Part shown: positions 17,001 to 21,060 of the stretch, in pieces
Position numbering within the stretch: the stretch's first letter is position 1
How the letters are laid out: each line of letters opens with the position of its first letter
Source: a virus
IMG/VR virus record: IMGVR_UViG_3300047550_001318
Location: 1-21,060 of that record
Length of the DNA: 21,060 nucleotides
Reading direction: 5' to 3' (one strand)
Notes under the pieces: model-generated
Database searches by the model: none
What the model was told of the DNA's origin: nothing
What the model saw: the letters and a program-made list of their open reading frames with translations, nothing else
Program-made: the position numbers and the translations under genes

Positions 17001-19273
17001 CTAATCCTGGAGATCCCCAAGTAAATCCTGCCATTCAATACATCAAGGAAACTGTAAAAGCTATTCGAGAGGGTAACACTAATTACAGCGATGAAGATGC
17101 TGATTTGCTTGAGCAAATTGCAGAAGAATACAGCGATGGAGCAGATGGTATTGATTTAAACAAACTAAAAAATTCTTTCAACTCAGCAGAGAATGTTGCT
17201 TTGGATTTGTTTGACCAGATAAATAAAGAGTTAGAGCCATTGGCTGTATATACTGGTGATGTTGTTCGTGGCGATAAAGTTTATCTATTGAACAACTACA
17301 ATCACATCAGTGTGCTTCCAACGAATAATGAAACACCCGATAGTATTGCCGAGTCTTTGAAGAAGTTTGATACAAAGAATGTAGTATCTACCAAGGCAAA
17401 GTCTTTGATTGAAAGAACTACCGGTGCCAAGGCTATTAACTTTGATGTATTCTCCACTGTTCAACGTGGTGCAAACTTTGTATTGATAGACTATCATTTG
17501 ACTAGTCCAATACGAATAGCCAGAGGTACAATTGCTACCGCTAGAAAAATGATGGAGGAGAATGGCACGTTGACCGAAGATAGAAAGACCATGCTCAATT
17601 CCATCAGCGATGCATTGGAGTTGGCATTGAAAGCTATGCTTGACCAGTCGGCAGTTAAAGACGAGTTCGTTGATAAGGTTGTAAAAGAAATAGCAAAGAC
17701 CGGATATCGTGCGATGCTTGGTGGTATACCTAGGGCAACCACTGAATTAACTTCTAACATGGCTTACGTTACCATGGTCGCATTCAAAGAGTGGAAGAGT
17801 GGTGTCGGCATTATCAAAGACATCCCTGGCGGTGAAGAGGTAAACATAATGGAGGCTGTAGGTAGCAAGGTTATTAGTCGTGTTTATGGATCTGACCCAT
17901 TGAAAGGAAGATTGGTAGATTCAAGTGTACTTAGAAAGCGTGTAGGCATTGGAGTAAGTAAACTTAAAAGAAGCACGCTAAACGTAATAGCCACCATACA
18001 CAACAATTCAACCAAGAAGGTAAAGAACTCGGCTGAGTATGTTGCCGACACGTTGATTTCTACGCCCGATAAAATAATGATGCGGCCTCTTTGGTTTGGT
18101 TCGTTTGAATCTGCATTTAAATCTTTTACTGGGGTATCCCCTGATTTTAAAAAGATTGCAGCTAACGATACCGACTACATGATTAAGAATAAAGAGGCAC
18201 TAGAGGCGGCAGGAAGAGTAGCGGATGAGAAAGTAGCCATGGCCGGTAACGTAGAGAACCCATTCATGAACGCTCTAAGAGCTTATGTTCCATCTGATAG
18301 AAGTGCTTTGTATAAAGGATTTAAAGTGTTTGACAACTTCATGTTGAAGTTTCAAATTGGAGAATACTTAACAGCACGTAAAGGATTGTACGCCATGATG
18401 GGCAACGGAAGTATATCTAAAGCAGAAGGAGCCAAATTAATGGCCGCTGTTGTTACTCGTATGACAATCTATACCATAATGAGTAAGATGGCAGCAGAAT
18501 TTTTCTATGGATTATTTGCAGGTGACGAAGAAGAAGATGATGACAAGTCAATCGCTCAAAAACTTGGGCAAGGATTAGCATCCACCATGACTAGCTTGTT
18601 GTTGGGCAGGGACTTTGGTAACTCTATACGTTCGGTTGTTAACTATGGAGTTGAGAAAACCAATGAGAAATACTTAGACTTCCTACGTGATGGAGACTAC
18701 GATCCATACGAGGATGCTATTCAATACACCTTTATACCGCCTGAAAAGAAAGGCAAATCGCTTGAGGCATTTGATTTGCTAGTGAATATATCCGGTCCGT
18801 ATTCGCCTGCTTTAAAATCTTTGAACTTTGCTGCCAAGAAATTGACAGAAGAACCAAAGAAAGAAGCAGATGCAATTGAACGACAGGAAAAAGAATTAGC
18901 ATTCCGTCTGCCCGTTGAAATACTAGGTAACCTTGGATACTTGCCATTGTATAAAGACATCCGTGGCATCGTAAACAAATCTATCTACAAAGAATTAGAT
19001 AGAGAATTGGATAACCAAGGCAAGAAGGAAGAGGAGTTCAAGCCTATGGGTCTTAATAGGTCTGACCTGAAACGCTACTACCCGGAAGTGTATGAGCAAT
19101 ACTATGGCGAGGGTACAGCAGCTGATGCCCAGAGGAAGCTTGAAAAGGAAAAGAGACTCCTTGAGCAAAGAATAAAAGACGAGTATTACAACTACATCCC
19201 TAAGAAAAGAGAGAGGGGATCAAGAAAAAAGAGAGGTGAATTTGGCTCCGCACCATTCGGAGAGGGCCGTTAA
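11066..19273 (+). CDS. Giant multidomain ejection-type ('polyvalent') virion protein with embedded GNAT domain
   Basis: The 2735-residue protein starts at ATG 11066, 11 bases after the previous stop, and is by far the largest gene here. In order: two copies of a 33-residue module (about 8-66, LKEFVATANAGQY...LLSRFPE); a polar linker; a hydrophobic Gly/Ala-rich region (about 270-335, with GAGAGSVIPGAGTISGFFGG) followed by ALSRGIPVATFDMLTG; coiled coil (about 475-600); a Glu/Ala/Pro linker; helices; a GNAT-like domain (about 862-982, acetyl-CoA loop QRTGNG at 916-921, LKDFYKKFGF near the end); a Pro/Ala tract; a small domain with WVELKDGYEW and IHEYS (about 1015-1092); a second Pro/Ala tract; six PKVEAK repeats (1183-1218); a long coiled coil (about 1236-1355); a long helical region; and a C-terminal region (about 2100-2735) with a hydrophobic segment at ~2452-2480, then DEEEDDD. 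Position last in a gp13-16-like block suggests the T7 gp16 role (ejected with DNA). No lytic transglycosylase or RNA polymerase motif was found. A Pro/Ala-linked multidomain layout fits phage polyvalent proteins. Confidence 0.65.
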   Translation: MPNIKEVLKEFVATANAGQYKTEGELLSRFPELNGYDINTLKEFVATANAGQYASEDDLLSRFPEFNQPVKKKETTVSLSQQESQPISSGINQKGVSSSLATPDFRQTLGSAFKKSEQEKLQQTEQVKPSTKEIGKQQALGALEDKENLQFQAESGLESVEEGKPFSSTSLIEQFESKKTPDSYLYGIWSNIPTSTLAIVSQIPEAVKFINDAVEAGIAQVKLDDLEKTMANRDFSDIDVAEVARANRVLERVTPKEERPFWQDLISSIISSSISMTASAPSKIKEGLIGAGAGSVIPGAGTISGFFGGVAGGTSLGLEYSGTFNQSLKNNGYDVTNEYDLINALSDKKVVEDARNLALSRGIPVATFDMLTGTIAGKTYKAVSKSLAKSTMSEAKKKAIAASAELVSESLLGGTGELSGQLSAGEEISGRDIALEALSEVTVGAPSLAYQYMKSKSKTPSQAKFVDIAEKDPYVDVKDFSAKITNPEIAKIKDQIDELNKIKDESVSDITKNEADKKINELKEEYYKVKNETIESYGPINEAKGEELLSIKKEIEQTIEDRNNATNEKEKQFLDEVLLKLKEKFTNAIQEQTTSEIPIQPEARVGEEVAQGEPQAEPQVTAEEAVKEEVVTPSEEAPATEEELTAALERISLPEEAKAEVAAEPATAVPTTEKALPSIDDELKKINESIGRVKEEVDADKDEQTLQELGEKVTRAKNKIAKADDTDAAIEEFKQAQKEKTDFEEAVEKKKDFDKVNTLIEDEVEASKKDNYEYQELFDQDPRLAAIQSAKEMIEYGKEDFLDEEGVARYENDIRMLEEDIAKFPIKVAPAAKPAPKVSSKTPKAKGVPAPAPVSESKTKAESFLDITDKEFPNDHVLGGYAVTDDDGNLIGRISLEDFNEDTIKINEVVSEKRGQRTGNGRRIMEKITKLADDNGISLTLVPNIIGEMKAKGFETSQKLKDFYKKFGFVVEPNTGRMTRKPLSPAQVSSKTPKAKVVPTPAPAPAPAPAPAPAVSKGGIKKLKSLKDIQEDPRVENAYRDYDSIDGYSYWVELKDGYEWQHNSQIIHEYSMASLLSVMNNDVKPIKKESITAPAPKVTPAPAPAPAPAPEPAPAPAPAPVAEPIAEARTVEQLREEYKLKIQKVNLDNTLSDKQKSEKVKELKKEFAEKKDKMVAPQPKAEAKPKVEAKPKVEAKPKVEAKPKVEAKPKVEAKPKVEAKPAPKKPEPKAAPTETISDKDQETIFELENDIVDYEMKIEEIVEEIGNTKYNLKEALAEIKKKRDALKGKKMSRDQREEAMDEIQGEIEDAKDEHDSYLEQYNDELSEVKKEKKRAETKLAKLKAKVAAGTTEPSTKVQEEEVSYDDVKDLDPTNETALKKVLRVLDDMDDSLSEFGSGNLSSGMAIPLAKAIIKSLKVLVKAGIKLQDAIARVAAENNIEAKDVIQMIKDIDKAQTPMAKLKQNIQNEVQAAKEGARSVSDAIKAITDYFNFNANRGNLTRRDLGRVINIIAKVKDQKSLDKAADKIFAIIDKAKTDIIEVSESKSLLSQIKLEAKSALGAKKDINQKRKDLSAVIKAMETSGKLTAAKAKALLNRIGKVNLDNPASVDAFLDYVEKVFEDANYEVELAGINAKIAKAKKNINSKIGTAANLTQLMNKLLSIKPSLIPSSVFDAYKELVDMFGASDAVLSLPEIGEVTAQAQAILDEIDNELSAIPDLAERLFNYDKAVLTEAGALDYTQTIDNMKKDGIIDDAEYELMRKYKNYILPKAVKIPKTKKELADEKTDLVKQVKAEAANTTAAALDGDNEKRAASSLIKLAKTNAIEFLDNRQLENLLRVLDNIKNGYFPAFAGRINEKLQSIENAGFFSRAIMKAKMPTLALAKAKINNKRKDLLRRIKSIPLFNIDELFGDFKTKDIFNSLLDLLAKSQQRYSLEIEKINQRMEEALNAIAKTYKNNENKIVESKMKMAIYRIQREFESNPGDPQVNPAIQYIKETVKAIREGNTNYSDEDADLLEQIAEEYSDGADGIDLNKLKNSFNSAENVALDLFDQINKELEPLAVYTGDVVRGDKVYLLNNYNHISVLPTNNETPDSIAESLKKFDTKNVVSTKAKSLIERTTGAKAINFDVFSTVQRGANFVLIDYHLTSPIRIARGTIATARKMMEENGTLTEDRKTMLNSISDALELALKAMLDQSAVKDEFVDKVVKEIAKTGYRAMLGGIPRATTELTSNMAYVTMVAFKEWKSGVGIIKDIPGGEEVNIMEAVGSKVISRVYGSDPLKGRLVDSSVLRKRVGIGVSKLKRSTLNVIATIHNNSTKKVKNSAEYVADTLISTPDKIMMRPLWFGSFESAFKSFTGVSPDFKKIAANDTDYMIKNKEALEAAGRVADEKVAMAGNVENPFMNALRAYVPSDRSALYKGFKVFDNFMLKFQIGEYLTARKGLYAMMGNGSISKAEGAKLMAAVVTRMTIYTIMSKMAAEFFYGLFAGDEEEDDDKSIAQKLGQGLASTMTSLLLGRDFGNSIRSVVNYGVEKTNEKYLDFLRDGDYDPYEDAIQYTFIPPEKKGKSLEAFDLLVNISGPYSPALKSLNFAAKKLTEEPKKEADAIERQEKELAFRLPVEILGNLGYLPLYKDIRGIVNKSIYKELDRELDNQGKKEEEFKPMGLNRSDLKRYYPEVYEQYYGEGTAADAQRKLEKEKRLLEQRIKDEYYNYIPKKRERGSRKKRGEFGSAPFGEGR
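11088..11270 (+). repeat. 99-base tandem duplication encoding a 33-residue module twice
   Basis: Bases 11088-11125 recur exactly at 11187-11224, and a second stretch (11141-11154, TTGCTTTCTAGGTT) recurs at 11240-11253, both at a spacing of 99 bases. The frame is kept, giving two 33-residue units, each with EFVATANAGQY then LLSRFPE. The near identity at DNA level points to a recent duplication or strong conversion. Confidence 0.9.
11275..11284 (+). other. A10 homopolymer inside the coding sequence (slippage-prone)
   Basis: Ten consecutive A residues encode Val70(last base)-Lys71-Lys72-Lys73 directly after the duplicated N-terminal module. Runs of this length are known hot spots for RNA polymerase slippage. 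A one-base gain or loss would end translation shortly downstream, leaving a short protein made mainly of the two repeats. Whether slippage happens is not visible from sequence. Confidence 0.4.
13575..13593 (+). repeat. 19-base direct repeat copy 1, containing a 16-base palindrome
   Basis: AAGTGTCTTCGAAGACACC lies just before the GNAT domain. Bases 13577-13592 (GTGTCTTCGAAGACAC) are a perfect palindrome. It encodes part of a VSSKTPKAK linker. The identical 19-mer occurs again exactly 450 bases downstream. Confidence 0.9.
14025..14043 (+). repeat. 19-base direct repeat copy 2, containing a 16-base palindrome
   Basis: This is identical to the copy at 13575-13593, with the perfect palindrome at 14027-14042, and lies just after the GNAT domain. 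The surrounding linker again reads VSSKTPKAK followed by a Pro/Ala tract, although flanking codons differ. The pair thus brackets the GNAT-coding segment. Confidence 0.9.
14055..14106 (+). repeat. Pro/Ala dipeptide tract (hexamer repeats)
   Basis: Repeated GCGCCT and GCACCT hexamers encode a run of Pro-Ala dipeptides. It works as an extended linker between the GNAT-like domain and the following small domain of the giant protein. Homogenised hexamers suggest expansion by replication slippage. Confidence 0.85.
14341..14436 (+). repeat. Second Pro/Ala dipeptide tract
   Basis: GCTCCT/GCACCT hexamers again encode alternating Pro-Ala with a few Glu and Val substitutions. The tract separates the small IHE-containing domain from the next helical part of the giant protein. 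Confidence 0.85.
14612..14719 (+). repeat. Six 18-base tandem repeats encoding AKPKVE units
   Basis: Units start at 14612, 14630, 14648, 14666, 14684 and 14702, each a variant of GCTAAGCCAAAGGTTGAA, and a partial unit follows at 14720. They differ only at synonymous third bases (AAG/AAA, GAA/GAG). The encoded charged, Pro-containing stalk probably forms an extended linker before the long coiled coil. Confidence 0.95.
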
Positions 19274-19274
19274 C

Positions 19275-19682
19275 TCAATTATATTTTATATATTTGAAGT
19301 GCTTTTGTTTTGCGTAATAACACATCAGTTCTCCGTGTTCAGCAAAATCAAGATGGGGGAGGAGACTCCCCCATTTAATTTCACCCGTAAGATCTTTTAA
19401 CTTGGCGTAGATTACACCATCATCACAAGCCCACATCACTACCGGATTGAGTCTCTTATCTGCTAGCTTCAAAACTCTGGCTGTTGGTAGTAACAATGGG
19501 TAAGCCGTGGCTATAGTCTTGTAGCGTGGCGTTACTTCCACGTAAGCAATCAACTCGCCATCTCTAAATAACTTGTAGTCTATGTCGCCTTTAATCTGAG
19601 GCTGGTGCGTACCACCAAATGTGGCTATGAATGTTTCGATTGCTTTTTGTTTGCGTTTCTTTACTTCTTCATCAGAAATCAT
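19275..19682 (-). CDS. Possible PD-(D/E)XK-like nuclease-fold protein, variant motif
   Basis: The 135-residue protein starts at ATG 19682, overlapping the upstream nuclease gene by 11 bases. It has an N-terminal Lys-rich helix, then GDIDYKLFRDGELIAYVEV (residues 32-50), then YPLLLPTARV and LNPVVMWACDDGVIYAKL. An acidic residue on a strand (D33 or D35), a loop, then 'YVEV' on the next strand recalls the D...ExK core of restriction-type nucleases. However, position 51 is Thr instead of Lys, and R53 or K55 would have to substitute. I recall related phage proteins with a more normal EVK here. Neighbouring a clear VRR-NUC gene fits DNA processing. Catalytic activity is uncertain. Its stop codon lies one base from the stop of the giant structural gene. 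Confidence 0.45.
   Translation of the reverse strand: MISDEEVKKRKQKAIETFIATFGGTHQPQIKGDIDYKLFRDGELIAYVEVTPRYKTIATAYPLLLPTARVLKLADKRLNPVVMWACDDGVIYAKLKDLTGEIKWGSLLPHLDFAEHGELMCYYAKQKHFKYIKYN
19353..19381 (+). terminator. Candidate intrinsic terminator of the structural operon, antisense inside the convergent gene
   Basis: Perfect 9-base arms ATGGGGGAG (19353-19361) and CTCCCCCAT (19366-19374) enclose a GAGA loop (GNRA type). The plus strand continues TTTAATTT. It lies 80 bases past the stop of the giant gene at 19273, where a plus-strand terminator would be expected. On the minus strand the hairpin is not followed by a comparable T run, which suits a one-directional terminator. Confidence 0.55.
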
Positions 19683-20121
19683 CTTCTTCTATGGATTTGA
19701 TTATATTTTTAATTTCAATTATCAGGGTCTGTGCATCGTGCGTAGCAAGTGGATACTCTCTATCTGTCAAGTTCTCGTATAAGTTAGCCAACAATTCCTG
19801 GCACTCCTCAATGCTGAACAAAATCCTTTCGGCTCTATCTAGTTCTTTCTTTCTTTGAGGGTCCATCTCTTCTTGTTTTAATATGCCTCTGAACACTTCA
19901 ACTCTAAATCCCTTTGACTTGAGTTCATTGATGCGGTAGTCCTGTAGTTTAGAGAGTCTACCGGTAGCAGTCTTAACTTCGCTGAAAAGAACTCTGGAGA
20001 AGGGCGGTATGGCAAGGAGATCTGGGATACCATTCTTGTTGGTCTTCATTAACTTTAATACATAGTAACCTTTCTCTTCTAACTGTTTAATTCTTTTTGA
20101 TTGTATCTGTTGCTCGGTCAT
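19672..20121 (-). CDS. VRR-NUC domain endonuclease
   Basis: The 149-residue protein has the VRR-NUC (PD-(D/E)XK superfamily) core within its first 80 residues: an N-terminal helix (IQSKRIKQLEEKGYYVLKL, 6-24), GIPDLLA with P33-D34, FSEVKTATGRLSKLQ with E48 and K50 as metal/catalytic residues and Q60 in the following helix, then a strand FRVEV. In this family the fold cuts branched or structured DNA, for example Holliday-junction-like substrates in phage replication and recombination. A C-terminal extension of about 65 residues is helical and acidic and not part of the core. I keep ATG 20121, although it overlaps the upstream gene by 35 bases, because the N-terminal helix is needed for the fold. 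The next gene starts 11 bases before this one stops, showing tight coupling. Confidence 0.85.
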   Translation of the reverse strand: MTEQQIQSKRIKQLEEKGYYVLKLMKTNKNGIPDLLAIPPFSRVLFSEVKTATGRLSKLQDYRINELKSKGFRVEVFRGILKQEEMDPQRKKELDRAERILFSIEECQELLANLYENLTDREYPLATHDAQTLIIEIKNIIKSIEEDDF

Positions 20122-20446
20122 AATTTATCTTGGCATACTCCATCGCTTCATCAAAGCTAATAAAATTTCCGATCATTTCACCCTTGTAATACAATCTTCT
20201 GTACCAACGATCATGTATCCACGCTTTCATAATCAATATGTTATCAATGAAACTATCGTAGTGCTTCTCGTAGTACTCATCGTGGGACATTTTATTGACG
20301 GCACCGGATGCATGAGCTCTTTTTATTTCAAGTATATTGGAATCAAGCAGTTCTTTGCGAGAGGACAAAAGCCAATCTAAGAAATCTTCTTTGCTGAACT
20401 CGCTGTACTTGCGGAATATTACCTGTGCTGTGGTCTCGTATTTCAT
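20087..20446 (-). CDS. Hypothetical phage protein (119 residues)
   Basis: An ATG at 20488 would overlap the upstream gene by 46 bases. I choose the in-frame ATG at 20446, which forms the overlap ATGA with the upstream stop (TGA at 20445-20443), the same arrangement seen at another junction of this operon. The protein has FRKYSEFSKEDFLDWLLSSR (about residues 11-30), then an 'E...IxxAxxxG...SxxEYYxxxY' segment and a Trp/Tyr-rich C-terminal half (AWIHDRWYRRLYYKG). I recall a similar 'A..G......YY...Y' pattern in small early proteins of Bacteroidetes phages, all of unknown function. No membrane segment or catalytic motif is evident. Confidence 0.65.
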   Translation of the reverse strand: MKYETTAQVIFRKYSEFSKEDFLDWLLSSRKELLDSNILEIKRAHASGAVNKMSHDEYYEKHYDSFIDNILIMKAWIHDRWYRRLYYKGEMIGNFISFDEAMEYAKINYDRATDTIKKN

Positions 20447-20664
20447 TTGGTCAACTTCATGTGGTCTTTCAATCTCTTTATATACCACTCTGCTTTCTCT
20501 ACGTCAATGATACCGCCTTTGTCCTCATATCTCCACAGGTATTTGATTACGTTAGCTACACACACAGCTTCGATGCCGGTCTTATTTACAGTGGCTGATT
20601 CTATTGCATCAATGCATTCTACCTTACCAGCGGTGTAATGCGATGGGTGATTTACCTTGTCCAT
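20443..20664 (-). CDS. DUF3310 family phage protein
   Basis: The 73-residue protein matches the DUF3310 pattern common in phage early regions: NHPSHYTAGKVECIDAIES at residues 5-23 and NVIKYLWRYEDKGG at about 38-51, followed by a C-terminal helix with WYIKRL. The family is small and often annotated, without solid proof, as a nucleotide-kinase-like or SaV-like protein; its true function is unknown. The start ATG 20664 lies one base after the stop of the small membrane-protein gene upstream (TAG, a, ATG), and its TGA overlaps the next ATG. Both junctions support translational coupling. Confidence 0.85.
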   Translation of the reverse strand: MDKVNHPSHYTAGKVECIDAIESATVNKTGIEAVCVANVIKYLWRYEDKGGIIDVEKAEWYIKRLKDHMKLTK

Positions 20665-20665
20665 T

Positions 20666-20758
20666 CTACTTAATGTAATACAAATAAATTGCTATAGTTA
20701 TTGAAAGCAATGTGCAAAACAATGCAAAAAAATCCTTGAGTTGTTCTTTATTTTTCAT
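20666..20758 (-). CDS. Very small membrane protein (30 residues)
   Basis: ATG 20758 to TAG 20666-20668 encodes a charged N terminus (MKNKEQLKDF), then a single hydrophobic stretch (FALFCTLLSITIAIYLYYI), then Lys. One transmembrane helix fills most of the protein. It overlaps the gene before it by 11 bases and stops one base before the DUF3310 start, an arrangement typical of real genes in this operon. The function is unknown; small single-helix phage proteins can modulate membranes or host enzymes, but nothing here is specific. Confidence 0.55.
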   Translation of the reverse strand: MKNKEQLKDFFALFCTLLSITIAIYLYYIK

Positions 20759-20879
20759 TTTTGTATCTATCAATTAAAGTTTTAATCATATCGATAAGCA
20801 AATAAACAAATACAAATGTACCCAATCCAAGTACTACAAATACAAATAGGTAGTCCAATACAAACTTCAATGTGCTCAT
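20748..20879 (-). CDS. Small membrane protein (43 residues)
   Basis: ATG 20879 to TAA 20748-20750 encodes 43 residues, with a hydrophobic segment from about residue 6 to 30 (FVLDYLFVFVVLGLGTFVFV and onward) followed by a basic tail (KTLIDRYKNEK). One long or two short membrane passes are possible. The start overlaps the upstream stop as ATGA (20879-20876), the same coupling used between other genes in this operon, and its end overlaps the next gene by 11 bases. The function is unknown. Confidence 0.6.
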   Translation of the reverse strand: MSTLKFVLDYLFVFVVLGLGTFVFVYLLIDMIKTLIDRYKNEK

Positions 20880-21060
20880 GGTTCGTCTGTTATTTTAATG
20901 GTCTTAATGTATTTTGAATATACGCCTTCGAAATTGTTTTTGTTTATGACAGCGGTCTTCTTGTCTTTAAAATGTTGAGGAGCTACAAACAATCCGTTCC
21001 TTCCTTCAAAAACATTAGCGTAAATTACCTGGGGTTCAACAGCAATGAACAAGTCTTGGC
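20876..21060 (-). CDS. C-terminal end of an unknown early-region gene (start outside window)
   Basis: On the minus strand the frame beginning at base 21058 stays open to the TGA at 20878-20876, giving the last 60 residues of a gene that starts right of the window. The other two minus-strand frames meet stops within about 40 bases. The visible end reads FIAVEPQVIYANVFEGRNGL, then VAPQHFKDKKTAVI and IKTIKITDEP: a soluble, mixed alpha/beta sequence with no motif I recognise. Its stop overlaps the ATG of the 43-residue gene as ATGA, so it belongs to the same transcript. Confidence 0.65.
   Translation of the reverse strand, partial: QDLFIAVEPQVIYANVFEGRNGLFVAPQHFKDKKTAVINKNNFEGVYSKYIKTIKITDEP

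Noticed and set aside
11066-19273. Virion-packaged RNA polymerase, as carried by crAss-like phages in giant proteins
   Set aside because: No DxDxD-type catalytic loop was found; the nearest acidic stretches (such as SDGADGID) lack the surrounding pattern.
20447-20488. ATG 20488 as start of the 119-residue protein
   Set aside because: It would create a 46-base overlap, while ATG 20446 makes the precise ATGA junction seen elsewhere in this operon.
1-21060. tRNA genes, insertion sequences, attachment sites or integrase
   Set aside because: No gap is large enough for a tRNA, and no transposase, integrase or terminal inverted repeat was seen.

Overview
This window looks like part of a tailed-phage genome, most likely a podovirus-type phage of a Bacteroidota (Bacteroidetes) host and possibly a relative of the crAss-like phages. 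Four observations support this. A 1480-residue protein carries the N-terminal signature of the 'stabilization'/tail-nozzle protein of such phages. The genes are packed almost without gaps. The plus-strand gene starts lack Shine-Dalgarno sequences. The one visible promoter-like element matches the Bacteroidota -7 consensus TAnnTTTG. Family names come from recognising protein patterns, not from a database search.

Left part (1-19273, plus strand): a late virion-structure operon. It starts with the end of a structural gene (up to 358). Next come a 307-residue connector/ring-type protein (365-1288), the 1480-residue nozzle/stabilization protein (1290-5732), a cysteine-rich probable tail-tip or receptor-binding protein (5738-7072) and a conserved tail-associated protein (7078-7872). 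After the only 23-base gap, which holds the promoter-like element, follows a block whose order resembles genes 13-14-15-16 of phage T7: a small GNAT-fold protein (7896-8306), an Ala-rich helical protein (8311-9294), a 586-residue protein (9294-11054) and a giant 2735-residue protein (11066-19273). In T7 this block supplies gene 13 and the core proteins that are ejected with the DNA. The giant protein is multidomain: a duplicated N-terminal module, a glycine-rich hydrophobic segment, coiled coils, Pro/Ala and PKVEAK linkers, an embedded GNAT acetyltransferase-like domain, a second small domain, and a large C-terminal region of the kind seen in phage ejection or 'polyvalent' proteins.

Right part (19275-21060, minus strand): a tightly coupled operon converging on the structural operon, with one base between the two stop codons. 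Read in its own direction it contains the end of an unknown gene, two very small membrane proteins (43 and 30 residues), a DUF3310 protein, an unknown 119-residue protein, a VRR-NUC nuclease and a possible second nuclease-fold protein. This looks like the edge of the early/DNA-metabolism module. A GC-rich perfect hairpin followed by T-rich sequence (19353-19381) lies inside the last minus-strand gene and is the best candidate terminator for the structural operon.

The most interesting object is the giant ejection-type protein. Its embedded GNAT domain is bracketed by two copies of a 19-base direct repeat, each containing a perfect 16-base palindrome, which suggests that the domain was gained or shuffled as a cassette.
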